A stretch of 64,000 nt of DNA, taken from contig NZ_CP080382.1 in assembly GCF_019443425.1 (NCBI RefSeq), positions 930,001 to 994,000 on the forward strand, given 5' to 3'. Shown in pieces: positions 34,973 through 45,371 of this stretch. The translations under genes were made by a program, and so were the position numbers. The notes beneath the pieces were generated by a model. That model had not been told where the DNA came from, did no database searches, and worked only from the letters and a program-made list of their open reading frames with translations. The first letter of the stretch is position 1, and every line of letters starts with the position of its first letter. This stretch comes from Arthrobacter sp. PAMC25284 (GTDB lineage: Bacteria; Actinomycetota; Actinomycetes; Actinomycetales; Micrococcaceae).

Positions 34973-36193
34973 CTAGCGGCGGCGTGGCGCTTTTTTGCCC
35001 TCGGCGCGGAAGTACAGCAGCGGTACTTCCCGTTCGGCCTTTGTCAGCGAACCGTGCTGTCCCACCACTTCCAGTGCGCTTGGCCGGACCCGCCTGCTGT
35101 CATAAAGCGCCAACGCGTCGCGGGCGGCAATCATGACGTCGCCGATCCGCCCGGCGGCCTCGGGCCGGACGGCACCGAACAGCCCGCCGGCAATCGCTTC
35201 TTCACGGGTGAACGCCCAGATCCGGTCTCCGAAACGGGCCCGCCAGGCTTCCAGCAGGCGTCCCGGGGCGGTGTTATCGGCCGCATCGGACAGATACATA
35301 TGAACCATCCGCGGCTCCCCGGCGGTGTGCCGGACACCGGCGATGAGCTCAGGCTCGGCCGAGTAGTCGATGCGCTGTGATTCGGGCACGTCAACCATGC
35401 CGTGGTCGGCAGTCAGGAGGATCGTGGTTCCGGGCGGCAGCGTGGCGTTGAGCCGCAGCATGGTGGCATCGAGCTCTTCAAGCTGGTGTTCCCACTGTGG
35501 AGACTGGCAGCCGTGGCGGTGCCCGGCCTTGTCGAGTTCGTTGACGTAAAAATACATCAGCGACGCCCCGCCGGCCATTGCGTCCGCTGCCGCTTCGGTC
35601 CTGGCATGTGAGGTAACTCCGGTGACAAAGCGGCCACCGCGGAGTGCCGCCCGGGTCATCGGCGAGTTTCCGAACTGGGGCAAGCTGACGGTGACCACGT
35701 CGACGTGCTCGGCGGCCCGTTCCAGGACGGTCGGAAACGGTTGCCACTGTTCGGGATCAACGCCGGCGTCCCAGTTGCCGAGCATGTTCACCACACGGTC
35801 CTGGTCGGGGTCCAGGACGTCATATCCCACCAGCCCGTGCTGGCCGGCCGGCAGTCCGGTGCCAAAGCTGGCCAGCGATGCGGCAGTGGTGGAGGGGAAC
35901 GCGGAGTCGAGCGAAACCGGCACGTTGCCCTGCCCGGCCTGCATCACGGAGCGCAGGAACGGAGTGTGCGCGGATTTCTGCTTGAGCAGGTTACGGCCCA
36001 GACCGTCGGCCAGAACGACACACACGCGTTTGGCGGCCGGCAGCTTCAACGCGTTGTCGAAACCGGGAATGCCCAGGCTGGCCGCGGCACTCGTGAGCAC
36101 CTCGGCAACGGAACGCTGGCCGAAGGCCGGGGCGGGGGGCATTTCCGGGTGGGCAGGGACGGCGAGCGGCTTGGGCTCGCTGACCTCAGCCAT
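34973..36193 (-). CDS. Alkaline phosphatase superfamily / nucleotide pyrophosphatase-like hydrolase
   Basis: A 406-aa metal-dependent phosphodiesterase/phosphatase family protein. The metal ligand and nucleophile regions are visible: VCVVLADGLGRNLL, FPSTTAASLASFGTGLPAGQHGLVGY (Thr nucleophile), and TADHGMVDVP. There is no signal peptide or membrane helix, so it is cytoplasmic. It starts 1 nt after the DUF5998 stop, so it is co-transcribed with it and probably with the GNAT-ligase upstream. Substrate unknown. Confidence 0.87.
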   Translation of the reverse strand: MAEVSEPKPLAVPAHPEMPPAPAFGQRSVAEVLTSAAASLGIPGFDNALKLPAAKRVCVVLADGLGRNLLKQKSAHTPFLRSVMQAGQGNVPVSLDSAFPSTTAASLASFGTGLPAGQHGLVGYDVLDPDQDRVVNMLGNWDAGVDPEQWQPFPTVLERAAEHVDVVTVSLPQFGNSPMTRAALRGGRFVTGVTSHARTEAAADAMAGGASLMYFYVNELDKAGHRHGCQSPQWEHQLEELDATMLRLNATLPPGTTILLTADHGMVDVPESQRIDYSAEPELIAGVRHTAGEPRMVHMYLSDAADNTAPGRLLEAWRARFGDRIWAFTREEAIAGGLFGAVRPEAAGRIGDVMIAARDALALYDSRRVRPSALEVVGQHGSLTKAEREVPLLYFRAEGKKAPRRR

Positions 36194-36194
36194 C

Positions 36195-36947
36195 TCAGCG
36201 CTGATGGCCGCGGCTCAGGCGGTTGGCGAAAACGCCCATCCGGGGGCGCGGCGGCATCCCGGGGACGGAATGCAGCGCTGGAGCGGCGGAACCGGTGTTC
36301 ACCGCGCGGAGCGCCCGGGCAAACAGCTTGGCGTCCTGAACGGCCTGCAGCCCGTCCGCTTCGGCGCTGATGCGCAGCACGATGTCTTCCTGCGCGATGC
36401 TGCCGGTGTAGCCGTGGTCCGCCTCGCACTGCGGATCCCCGCAACTCGCCGGGCCCATGTCGAGGCGCTGGCCGCCTGACCAGGCAATGGACAGCGTGAC
36501 CTCACGGACGGGATCCGAGGGCTTGTAGTCCTGCGGCTGGGCGTACATGTAGCTCAGGACCACCGAGCGGATCTGCGTTACGGGAACGGATTCGGTCGAG
36601 ACCTGGGCAACGGTCTGTTCGCCGGCGTCGTCGAGTTGCTGGTCATCGACGTGGGTGATCACCAGCATGTCCTCGGTCAACACCAGCACGGTGATGTGCC
36701 GGCGGACTTCGGCCCGGTCAAAGTGTGTTTCCAGATGGACCAGGTGCGCTACGCAGTCGCGGCCGTCGAGAGCGTCGGCGACGACATCGGCCACGAGGCG
36801 GGGGTAGAACCCGGCTTTCTGCAGGGCGCCTTCCAGGCTCTGACCCTGCGCGCTGTGGTCGTGGGGACCATGTTGGCGCGTGGCCGGGAGTCCGGATGCG
36901 GGCGCCTCGGGCTTGGACGGTTGAGGCTGGGAGGTCATGGATTCCAT
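36195..36947 (-). CDS. DUF5998 protein
   Basis: About 250 aa; possible starts are GTG 36953, ATG 36947 and ATG 36938, none with a clear ribosome site. The core is LEGALQKAGFYPRLVADVVADALDGRDCVAHLVHLETHFDRAEVRRHITVLVLTEDMLVITHVDDQ, followed by LSIAWSGG and a Cys-His-containing SCGDPQCEADHGY segment that could bind a metal. The C-terminus resembles DUF5998 proteins always found beside the phosphatase. Function unknown. Confidence 0.8.
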   Translation of the reverse strand: MESMTSQPQPSKPEAPASGLPATRQHGPHDHSAQGQSLEGALQKAGFYPRLVADVVADALDGRDCVAHLVHLETHFDRAEVRRHITVLVLTEDMLVITHVDDQQLDDAGEQTVAQVSTESVPVTQIRSVVLSYMYAQPQDYKPSDPVREVTLSIAWSGGQRLDMGPASCGDPQCEADHGYTGSIAQEDIVLRISAEADGLQAVQDAKLFARALRAVNTGSAAPALHSVPGMPPRPRMGVFANRLSRGHQR

Positions 36948-36982
36948 TTTCACAGATCGGCCCGGGACATGCTAACCCGCAG

Positions 36983-39674
36983 TCAGTCCCGCATCGCGCG
37001 GCGGGCCGTGTCGGTGCGCTGGGCGGCATTGGCGATCCGGACGTCGGCCGCCAGTATCGAGGCGCCGTCGGGGCCCGCCAGGACCGGGTTGAACTCTATG
37101 AGGGCGATTTCCGGATGGTTATCCTTGAGTCTTGTCAGCCGGGAGGCGAGGTCTTCCAGTGCGGCGACGTCAACGGCCGGCAGCCCCTGGTAGCCAAAAA
37201 GTTTGCGGGACGCGCGGGGAGCCCTGACGAAGTCATGCAGGTCCGTACCGGAAAGCGGGGGCACCCGGTGGGCCCAGTCTTCAAGCAGGTTGACGGCGTC
37301 GCCGGCCAGCCCGAAGGAGATCACCGGCCCGAGGAGTGGATCCTCGACGGCCCGGAACGTGCAGGCCTGGCCGACTGGAACCATAGTCTGCACCTCCAGG
37401 GCCGGTGAACCGTACCGTTCCAGCTTTTTGCGCATCTGCAGCACATTGCGCCGCAGCGACCCGGCGTCCTGGATGTCCAGCCGCACCCCGCCCAGGTCCA
37501 GCCGGTGCCGCAGGGCGGGGTCCGTAGTCTTCAGTACCACCGGCCAGCCCAGCCGGTCTGCGGCCGCCACGGCCTCCTCCGCAGTGTCAAAGCGTTCGGA
37601 CGGGACAACGCTGATGCCGTAGCGGGCCAGCAGCCCGGCTGCCGCCGCGCTGTCAAGCCGGACCAGTTGCTCTCCGCCCACCGTGTGCAGCAGCCGCTCC
37701 AGATCGGCCCTGGCGGCGTCCGGGTCGCAACCGTCCGGCTCCACGAAGAGGCCCTGGTCACGGTCCCGCCAGCGGGCATAGCGGACGACAGCGGCGAGCG
37801 CGGACACGGCGGCTCCGGGGTTGGAATAGCAGGGCACAGTGCTGGCCCCGGCGCCGGGGCCCACCATGCCTTCGACGTAGATCGAGGGGTCAAGGATCCC
37901 GCTGAAGGCGGCGACCACGGGTTTTCCCGCCGCCTCGGAACATTCAGCGAGCGCCCCGGCGATCTTTTCCACGGTGAGTCCGCGGGCCGGGAGAAGCGCC
38001 ACAACGACGGCGTGGACATCGTCCCGGCCCAGGGCTTCCTGCAGGGGCCCGGCGCAGGGCCGGCAGGGCTACCGACATACCGGCATCGAGATCGACGTCG
38101 GTGACAATGCCTTCGACGCCGAGGCCGTGGGCGGCCGCGCTGTCCGCCACGACCTTGCCCAGGGCACGGGAGTTGCTGAAGACGGCAACGCCCGGCCCCT
38201 GCGGCAGCGGCTGGCACGCGACGATCTGGGCGACGTCCATGAGTTGCTCCATGGTCTCGACCCGGATCACGCCCGCCTGGCGCATCATGGCGTCGACGGC
38301 CTCGGGTGGCGCCAGCGTGGTGCGGACGGCATGGCCTGGCGGCAGGTTCAGTCCCATGGCGTCGGACTTGGCCACGATCACCGGCTTGGTCCGGGCCAGA
38401 CGGCGTGCCAGCCGGGAGAACTTTCTTGGATTGCCAATGGATTCGAGGTAGAGGCCTACCGCAGTGGTGTCGGCGTCGTCCTCCCAGTACTGCATCATGT
38501 CGTTGCCGGAGACGTCGGCGCGGTTGCCGGCAGAGAGGAAGGTGGAGATGCCCAGGCGGCGGCGGCTGGAGGCGGCGTAGAGAGCGACGCCGATCGCGGC
38601 CGACTGGCTAAAGAGCCCCAGGCCGCCGCGGCGGGCAAGGTCCGGCGCCATCGAGGCGTTGAGGGACACCGCCGGGTTGGTATTGACGATCCCGAGCGAG
38701 GCGGGGCCGATCACCCGCATCCCGTTGGCGCGGGACTGCCGCACGAGCTCCCGTTGACGGGCGAGTTCGCGGTCGCCGTCGTCCTCATATCCTGCCGTGG
38801 CCACCACGATTCCTTTGACGCCGGCGGCGGCGCAGTCCCGGACGACGGCGGGGACTTCCTCAACGGGCACGGCGATGACAGCGAGCCGGACCGGTCCAGG
38901 AACCTCAGCGAGGCGGGCGAAGGACAGCATCCCGGCGAGTTCCATGGCCTCCGGGTTGATGGCGTAAACCGGACCCGTGAATCCGCCTTCGATGATGTGT
39001 TCGAGCAACTGGTACCCCACGGCGCCCCAGGTGCGGCTGGCCCCGATCACCGCCACGGAAGACGGTGCCAGCAGTTCCTGGATGCTGCGCGCCTCAGCGC
39101 GATGTTCCCGCGCCTCCATCACGGTGCGGGACTTGTCCGTGGGGTCGATGTTGAACTCGAGGCTGATCACACCGTCGTCGTAGTGGCGTTTGACGTCATA
39201 GCCGGCGTCAGCGAACACCATCAGCATCTTGCGGTTTTCCGGGAGCACCTCTGCGCTGAAGATGCGGATGCCGTTTTCCCGGGCAGCTGCGGCGAGGTGC
39301 TCGAGGAGGATGGAGCCGATGCCCCGGCCCTGGTGGGCGTCCGCGATGTTGAAGGCGACTTCGGCCTCTGCCGGGTTGTCGAGACGGTCGTAGCGGCCTA
39401 TCCCGAGAATCTCCCCGCCGATGGTGATGACGAGGGCAACCCGGTCGCGGTAGTCCACCTCCGTGAAGCGCCGGAGCTCCTTACCGGACAACGAGGCCTT
39501 GAACGCAAAGAAGCGCATGTAGATCGACTTTTGCGATTGTCCCGTATGGAAGGCCTGCACGGCCTGGGCATCAGAGGGGTGGATCGGGCGCACATGGGCC
39601 GTTCCACCGTCGCGCAGGACGACGTCGGCTTCCCAGTATTCCGGATATATGCCGCCCGCGGGCTGATCCACCAT
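36983..39674 (-). CDS. GNAT acetyltransferase-acyl-CoA ligase fusion (Pat-like), frameshifted
   Basis: 896 aa after repair. GNAT domain at about residues 1-165 (acetyl-CoA loop [13 protein letters not shown]), CoA-binding domain from about 195 ([22 protein letters not shown]), succinyl-CoA-ligase-like domain, then ATP-grasp from about 670 ([21 protein letters not shown]...[11 protein letters not shown]). The family combines an NDP-forming acetate-CoA-ligase-like sensor with protein lysine acetylation. The frame breaks in the GGGGCCC run at 38044-38050: one surplus base turns [20 protein letters not shown] out of frame. It is divergent from parC, with DUF5998 downstream. Confidence 0.85.
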
Positions 39675-39740
39675 AGGCTTAGCCTAGTCATAAACTTTCG
39701 CAGTACCCGTTCAGCCCCCTTGAAAAGGACCCCCAGCCTC

Positions 39741-42263
39741 ATGGCCCGCCGCCAAACCACGCCCCCCGCCGGGGACGCCAGCCCTGATTTCGTCGAAAAC
39801 ATCGTCGATATCGATGTCACTTCCGAGATGGAAGGCTCGTTCCTGGAGTACGCCTATTCGGTGATCTACTCCAGGGCCCTCCCGGATGCCCGCGACGGCC
39901 TGAAACCCGTCCAGCGGCGCATCCTGTACATGATGAGCGAGATGGGGCTCCGCCCGGACCGCGGCCATGTCAAGAGTGCCCGCGTGGTGGGCGAGGTCAT
40001 GGGCAAGCTGCATCCGCACGGCGACACCGCGATCTACGACGCCATGGTGCGGATGGCACAGGGCTTCTCCCTCCGGCTGCCGCTGATCGACGGCCACGGA
40101 AACTTCGGCTCGCTCGACGACGGTCCGGCCGCCCCGCGATATACCGAGGCACGGCTCGCGGCGGCGGCACTGACCCTGACCGACCACCTCGACGAGGACG
40201 TCGTTGATTTCGTCCCGAACTACGACAACCAGCTCACCCAGCCCGAGGTCCTGCCCGCGGCGTTCCCCAACCTGCTCGTGAACGGCGCCACCGGTATCGC
40301 CGTGGGCATGGCAACGAACATGGCCCCGCACAACCTGGTCGAGGTCATTGCCGCCGCCCGGCACCTCATCGCGCACCCGGACGCCACCCTCGAGGACCTG
40401 ATGAGGTTCATCCCCGGCCCCGACCTCCCGACCGGCGGCCGGATCGTCGGCCTGGACGGCATTCGTGACGCCTACGCCACCGGCCGCGGCTCGTTTAAGA
40501 CCCGGGCCAAGGTGGAGATTGAGCAGCTCTCGGCCCGCCGCACCGGCCTGGTGGTGACGGAGCTGCCGTACATGGTCGGGCCGGAAAAGGTCATCGAGAA
40601 AATCAAGGACGCCGTCAACGGCAAAAAGCTCACCGGCATCAGCGACGTCGTGGACCTGACAGACCGCAAGCACGGCCTGCGGCTCGTTATCGAACTCAAG
40701 AACGGGTTCAACCCCACCGCCGTCCTGCAGCAGCTCTACCGGTTCACCCCGATGGAAGACTCCTTCGGCATCAACAACGTCACACTGGTGGACGGCCAGC
40801 CGCAGACGCTCGGCCTCGTGCCGCTGCTCACCGTCTACGTGGAGCACCGCATCACCGTGGTGCGCCGGCGGACCGCCTTCCGCCTGGGCAAGAAAAAGGA
40901 CCGCCTGCACCTGGTGGAGGGTCTTCTTATAGCCATCGTCGACATCGACGAGGTCATCCAGATCATCCGGTCCTCCGACGAGGCCGCCGAGGCCCGGGCC
41001 CGGCTGATGTCCATCTACGACCTCTCCGAAATCCAGGCCAACTACATCCTGGAGCTCCGGCTCCGGCAGCTCACGAAGTACTCCCGGATCGAGTTGGAGA
41101 AGGAACAGGACGAGCTGCGCCGCGAGATCGCGGAGCTCGAAGCAATCCTCGCCTCACCGGAGCTTCTCCGCGGGCTCGTGTCCGATGAGCTCGCCAGCAT
41201 CGCCGAGAAATACGGCACCCCGCGCCGCACCGTACTGCTTGAATCCGAGGCGGTCTCCCCCACCGTCGCCGCCGCCCTGGCCGCGGCCCCCGGGGCAAAA
41301 GGCAAGGCCGCTCCCCTGGCCTTGGAAATCACCGACGATCCGTGCTGGGCCATCCTGACCGCCTCCGGCCAGATCGCGCGCACCGCCAACCAGGACAGCC
41401 TCGCCGAGGCAGGACCGCGGACCCGGCATGACGTCTTCACCTCGGTACTGAACACCTCGGCGCGCGGTGAGATCGCCGCCGTCACCTCCCAAGGCCGGAT
41501 GCTGCGCCTGCAGGTGATGGACATGCCGGTGCTGCCGCCGACGTCCGGAACGCCGAACATGGCCGGGGGCGTCCCGGCCAAGGACTTCATCACTCTGCTC
41601 AAGGGCGAATCGCTCGTTTCTTTCGCCCCGCTGGACCAGGTCCTCGCGATCGGCACGGCCCAGGGCGTCGTCAAGCGCGTGCAGCCCGACTACCCGCTGA
41701 ACCGCGAAGACTGGGAGGTGATCGCGCTCAAGGACAAGGACACCGTAGTGGGCGTGGCGCCCGCAGGTTCCGACGACGATGACCTCATTTTCCTGACCCG
41801 GCAGGCGCAACTGCTGCGCTTCAGCGCCTCAGTGGTGCGGCCGCAAGGCAGGACCGCGGGCGGAATGGCGGGAATCAAGCTGGCCGCCGGTGACCGGGTG
41901 CTGTTCTTCGGCGCCACCGCGCCGGCCGACGCGGCCGCCGTCGTTGTGACCATCGCGGGGACCGACGGCGCCTTGCCTGGCACCGCCCCGGGGGCCGCCA
42001 AGGTCACGGCACTGAACGAATACCCGGCGAAGGGGCGCGCCACTGCCGGGGTTCGGGCGCACCGCTTCCTCAAGGGCGAGGACACCCTCCTTATCGCGTG
42101 GGCCGGACACGGCCCAGCGAAGGCATCCTCCTCCGCCGGGGTGGCCCGGTCCCTGCCCGGCGAACATGGCAGGCGAGACGGATCGGGCATTCCGCTGTCC
42201 CAGGCCATCGATGCGATCGGCCCGAGCATGGCCTGGGAGCCGGCGCCCGGGGCTAATGACTAG
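39741..42263 (+). CDS. parC: DNA topoisomerase IV subunit A (ParC/GyrA-like)
   Basis: Breakage-reunion subunit of a type IIA topoisomerase, 840 aa. Start ATG 39741; the same frame is open for 1.7 kb upstream only because it runs antisense to the GNAT-ligase gene. Catalytic Tyr134 in APRYTEARL, quinolone-pocket [10 protein letters not shown] (Thr96, Asp100), coiled-coil [17 protein letters not shown], then a GyrA-type beta-propeller ([28 protein letters not shown]). The GyrA box QRRGGKG is not evident, favouring ParC. Its partner is the ParE at 54641. Confidence 0.92.
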   Translation: MARRQTTPPAGDASPDFVENIVDIDVTSEMEGSFLEYAYSVIYSRALPDARDGLKPVQRRILYMMSEMGLRPDRGHVKSARVVGEVMGKLHPHGDTAIYDAMVRMAQGFSLRLPLIDGHGNFGSLDDGPAAPRYTEARLAAAALTLTDHLDEDVVDFVPNYDNQLTQPEVLPAAFPNLLVNGATGIAVGMATNMAPHNLVEVIAAARHLIAHPDATLEDLMRFIPGPDLPTGGRIVGLDGIRDAYATGRGSFKTRAKVEIEQLSARRTGLVVTELPYMVGPEKVIEKIKDAVNGKKLTGISDVVDLTDRKHGLRLVIELKNGFNPTAVLQQLYRFTPMEDSFGINNVTLVDGQPQTLGLVPLLTVYVEHRITVVRRRTAFRLGKKKDRLHLVEGLLIAIVDIDEVIQIIRSSDEAAEARARLMSIYDLSEIQANYILELRLRQLTKYSRIELEKEQDELRREIAELEAILASPELLRGLVSDELASIAEKYGTPRRTVLLESEAVSPTVAAALAAAPGAKGKAAPLALEITDDPCWAILTASGQIARTANQDSLAEAGPRTRHDVFTSVLNTSARGEIAAVTSQGRMLRLQVMDMPVLPPTSGTPNMAGGVPAKDFITLLKGESLVSFAPLDQVLAIGTAQGVVKRVQPDYPLNREDWEVIALKDKDTVVGVAPAGSDDDDLIFLTRQAQLLRFSASVVRPQGRTAGGMAGIKLAAGDRVLFFGATAPADAAAVVVTIAGTDGALPGTAPGAAKVTALNEYPAKGRATAGVRAHRFLKGEDTLLIAWAGHGPAKASSSAGVARSLPGEHGRRDGSGIPLSQAIDAIGPSMAWEPAPGAND

Positions 42264-42275
42264 GCACGCGCACAA

Positions 42276-42301
42276 GGCCAGCCACGCTTCCGTGGCTGGC
42301 C
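42276..42301 (+). terminator. Terminator after parC
   Basis: A perfect 11-bp stem GGCCAGCCACG / CGTGGCTGGCC around CTTC, starting 13 bp past the parC stop, followed by ACGTCTTG. A strong GC-rich hairpin with a poor T tract. Confidence 0.7.
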
Positions 42302-42336
42302 ACGTCTTGATACCCTGCGGCAGTTGAACCGGCGCG

Positions 42337-42720
42337 TTAGGGCATGTAGTTCAGACTGAGGATATTTCCCTCGCTGTCCAGGAACCATGCTGCGGCGCTT
42401 CCGTCAGGCATCCTGGCAATGCCGCCTTCCGTTTTCAAACCCGGAAAGTCGTACTCCTCGAAGACGACGCCCGTAGCCTGCAGCTCCGCAACGGCGGCCG
42501 CTATGTCCTCGACGATCCAGCCGATCTGTGTGTTCTTGGCTGAACCGGCGTTTGACGTCTGGTAGATCAGAAATCCTGTTCCATCGCCGCACTTGTACTG
42601 CACGTTGTCCTCGGCATCTGGGTTATCCGGTTCGAGCCCGAGTTTGTCGCGGTAGAAATCGCGCGCGCGGGTGATATCGGCGGCCGGCAACACGGAGCCG
42701 ACCCACTTGTCTTTCAGCAT
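42337..42720 (-). CDS. VOC/glyoxalase-family protein
   Basis: A 127-aa single VOC module: WVGSVLPAADITRARDFYRDKLGLEPD at the start, QIGWIVEDIAAAVAELQATGVVFEEYDFP in the middle and FLDSEGNILSLNYMP at the end. The ATG at 42720 has AGGAA 8 nt upstream. VOC proteins are metal-dependent lyases, dioxygenases or resistance proteins; nothing here defines the substrate. Confidence 0.85.
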   Translation of the reverse strand: MLKDKWVGSVLPAADITRARDFYRDKLGLEPDNPDAEDNVQYKCGDGTGFLIYQTSNAGSAKNTQIGWIVEDIAAAVAELQATGVVFEEYDFPGLKTEGGIARMPDGSAAAWFLDSEGNILSLNYMP

Positions 42721-42895
42721 GGCTGTGTTCCTTTCCAGGCCCACCCCCCGGAACGAACTTTACTCCGTTTGGCGCCTCGCGAGCCCGGGAATCTGTGGAC
42801 CATTTGCAGCTGGCTTTCCCGGGTCTGCCCAGCGCCAACTTCGCCGGATGAGGAGGCGGTTTTGCGTCCGGTCCTGGCAGCCCTAATGAAGCAGT

Positions 42896-44633
42896 TCAGC
42901 TGCAGAAATAGTGGTTTCTTCGGGGCTGTTGGCGAGGGTCCAGGTGTGGGGGCGCGATAAACCACGGGATCCCGGTACGCATCTGGATAGTCCACTGCGC
43001 CTTATGGATCACGTGGTGATGGTGCGAACACAGCAGGGTCCCGTTGTCAGTTCCCGTGCTGCCGCCGCGGGACCAGTAGGTGATGTGGTGGGCTTCGCAC
43101 CAGGGCGCCGGGATAGTGCAGCGCGGAAAGGCGCAGCCCTGGTCGCGGGCGGTAATGGCTTTGCGGACGTGGGGCGGGAAGACCCGTGAGGCGCGGCCGA
43201 TATCCAGGATCCGGCCCTCGCCGCCGAGGAGGACGGGGATGATGCCGGCGTCGCAGGCAATTTTCCGGATCGTGGACGCCGTGACCGGCCCGGTGAAAAG
43301 AAACGAAGCCGCTGTTGCGGTTCCGATCGCGCTGCCCGCGTCGTGAGCGGTCCCGGCGTCGTGAGCGGTGCCGGCGTCGTGAGCGGTGCCGGTGTCGGAG
43401 CCAATAACGTCCGGGATCTGGGCGCCGGTGGTGCCGTGGGAGTCCTCGATGCCGTACGTGCCGTAGGTGCCATGCTCTCCGGTGCCGAACCGATCGAAAA
43501 GATCCCGGTAGTTGATGATGGCCATGATCTGGGGGCGGAGCCCGCCCGCAGCGGGCAGGATGCCCGCCGCGAGAGCCGCTTTGCAGGCACCAACAAGCCC
43601 GTCGAGGAGTCTTTGGGGCCGCGAGCGCGGGTCCAGCCGGTCAGCAGCCCGGTCGTCCCCGTTCACCGTCCCTGTCCCAGTCGTCGGCCGCTGAGCCGGG
43701 GGCCGTGTCGGCCGGTGTCGCGGCCCGCCCTACGCGGGGGTTGGTGGCGACATTTATCACTGTGAGAAGGTGCTCGTATTGATCGGTTGTGGCGAAGATT
43801 GCCAGATGGTGAAGCCCGCGCCGGGGTTTCCGGACAAACGCGCCCTGCAGTTGCCGAAGGACTTCCTCGGAAGGTTCGCCGCCGTCCTGGTCCAGGGCAT
43901 CGGCCCAGTGCTTGGCTACCCGGGCCAGGAAGTCATGGTCGTTTTCGGCCGCCGTCACGGTCAGGGCATGTTCCATCCCGGCAACGGCCTCCGGCCCGGC
44001 CGTGTGCCGGACCCTGTCCAGGGACATTGTGATGATCGTCGCGGCGTGCGAGGCGATATTCCCGGTGGCCACGGCTGCGGCGACCTCCGGCCGTGCCGCG
44101 GGCTCGGGCAGGCCCGCGATGCCCGACCGGGGCAGGACTTCGGCCGCGAGGGCAAGCCGGCGTTTGGCCTCGGATGCGCTGACCGCAGCCGTGCCCGAAG
44201 GAAGTCGGCCGGGTTTCGGTCCCCTTCACCCAGCACCTCAGCCACTCCATTTGTGCCTTTGCCTGGCGCGTCTGCAAACTTCGCCTCAATCGCGCCGCCG
44301 GATCCGCCGTCGGGTTCGGACTTTGGTTCTTGGGTCCAGCCGGTCAGCCAGCCGGCATCCGCCCCCGACCACGGCTCCGCGCCCCACCCTGCAGTCGCTT
44401 TCTGAGCCAAGGCCGCGGCCTTGCGAGTCCGGTCTACTGCTGCGGCAGCAACAAGCTGCAGGAAATCCACCGTGCGGGAAAGGTCCTCCACGTGGCCGGC
44501 GAAATTAGAGGCTTCGAAGAAGTGCGGAGTCTGACAGCACGGTCTCAGCGACGGCCCGGGCCAGCACAAGAATCCTGTCCAGATCGGGCTTATCCTGATC
44601 TGAATCCGGTAAGAACCCACCAACGGCTTCCAT
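42896..44633 (-). pseudogene. DUF222 / HNH endonuclease-like gene with three frameshifts
   Basis: The gene starts MEAVGGFLPDSDQDKPDLDRIL at ATG 44633. It changes frame near 44517-44521 (one extra base before FEASNFAGHVEDL), again near 44183-44184 (one C missing before SASEAKRRLALAAEVLPRSG), and again near 43657-43666. The last part is a canonical HNH domain: RDQGCAFPRCTIPAPWCEAHHITYWSRGGSTGTDNGTLLCSHHHHVIH. With the indels repaired it gives about 578 aa. DUF222-HNH genes are multicopy in Arthrobacter and often decayed. Contexts differ from the GGGCC sites elsewhere, so real decay is likely. Confidence 0.8.
43338..43391. repeat. Three 18-bp in-frame tandem repeats in the HNH pseudogene
   Basis: The unit GCGTCGTGAGCGGTGCCG (first copy has one mismatch) is repeated head to tail three times, encoding GTAHDA repeats on the minus strand between the DUF222 and HNH parts. 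Multiple-of-three length keeps the frame. Confidence 0.85.
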
Positions 44634-44806
44634 AACTCCACCCTGCCAAAGGGGTACGACAAAATTGAGCAACGCGCGTACGCGCGGCCCTCATAGCAGC
44701 CGGATCCGCGAAACCAGGGACACCGTCCAGCCGGCGCCGATCGCCGGATGTCCACAACGCCAGAGATGTGGATATCGGGTCAGGAAAATGCCCTTAGACT
44801 GCTGGC

Positions 44807-45325
44807 ATGCCTATCATTCCCGATTCCAAGGACTGGACCTGGGTGCTCACGCGGCCCTGCCCCGAGTGCGGCTTTGACGCTTCCGCAACAACCCCGGCGA
44901 CCGTGCCCGGAGTTCTCACGAGCATGCTCCCGCGGTGGCGTGCGGCACTGCGCCGGCCGGACGCGGCCGAACGCCCCGACGAGAGCACGTGGTCCGTCCT
45001 CGAGTACGGTTGCCACGTCCGGGACGTCTTCGCTCTCTTCGACCACCGCCTGTCCCTCATGCTCACAGAGGACGATGCGCGGTTTGATGACTGGGACCAG
45101 GACCTGGCGGCCGTGGAACAGGACTACATCAGCGCCGACCCGACAGAGGTCGGTACCGCATTGACCACAGAGGGCGAACAGATCGCCGCGTCCTTCGCCC
45201 TGGTCCGGGAGGAAGAGTGGGGCCGCAAAGGCACACGCAGCAACGGTTCCATATTCACTGTCCTGACGTTCGCACAGTATTTCCTGCACGACGTCGTCCA
45301 TCACCTCCACGACGTGGACGGATAG
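44807..45325 (+). CDS. DinB-like protein
   Basis: A 172-aa four-helix DinB/YfiT-type protein: CPECGFDAS at the N-terminus, WSVLEYGCHVRDVFALFDHRLSLML with a helix-2 His, and a C-terminal QYFLHDVVHHLHDV containing the other His ligands, giving a likely metal triad. Such proteins are often thiol transferases (mycothiol-dependent in actinobacteria). That chemistry is inference from the family. Confidence 0.85.
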   Translation: MPIIPDSKDWTWVLTRPCPECGFDASATTPATVPGVLTSMLPRWRAALRRPDAAERPDESTWSVLEYGCHVRDVFALFDHRLSLMLTEDDARFDDWDQDLAAVEQDYISADPTEVGTALTTEGEQIAASFALVREEEWGRKGTRSNGSIFTVLTFAQYFLHDVVHHLHDVDG

Positions 45326-45371
45326 CCTGCGAAGGCAGCGACAGACTGGCCGGTTGCCGGTTTCTGGCGGT

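Noticed and set aside
37974..39740. 1.7-kb open frame continuous with and upstream of parC
   Set aside because: It is antisense to the conserved GNAT-ligase gene; the ParC N-terminus starts at 39741, and the upstream translation resembles no protein.
43338..43391. Repeat array as possible CRISPR
   Set aside because: Contiguous 18-bp coding repeats without spacers.
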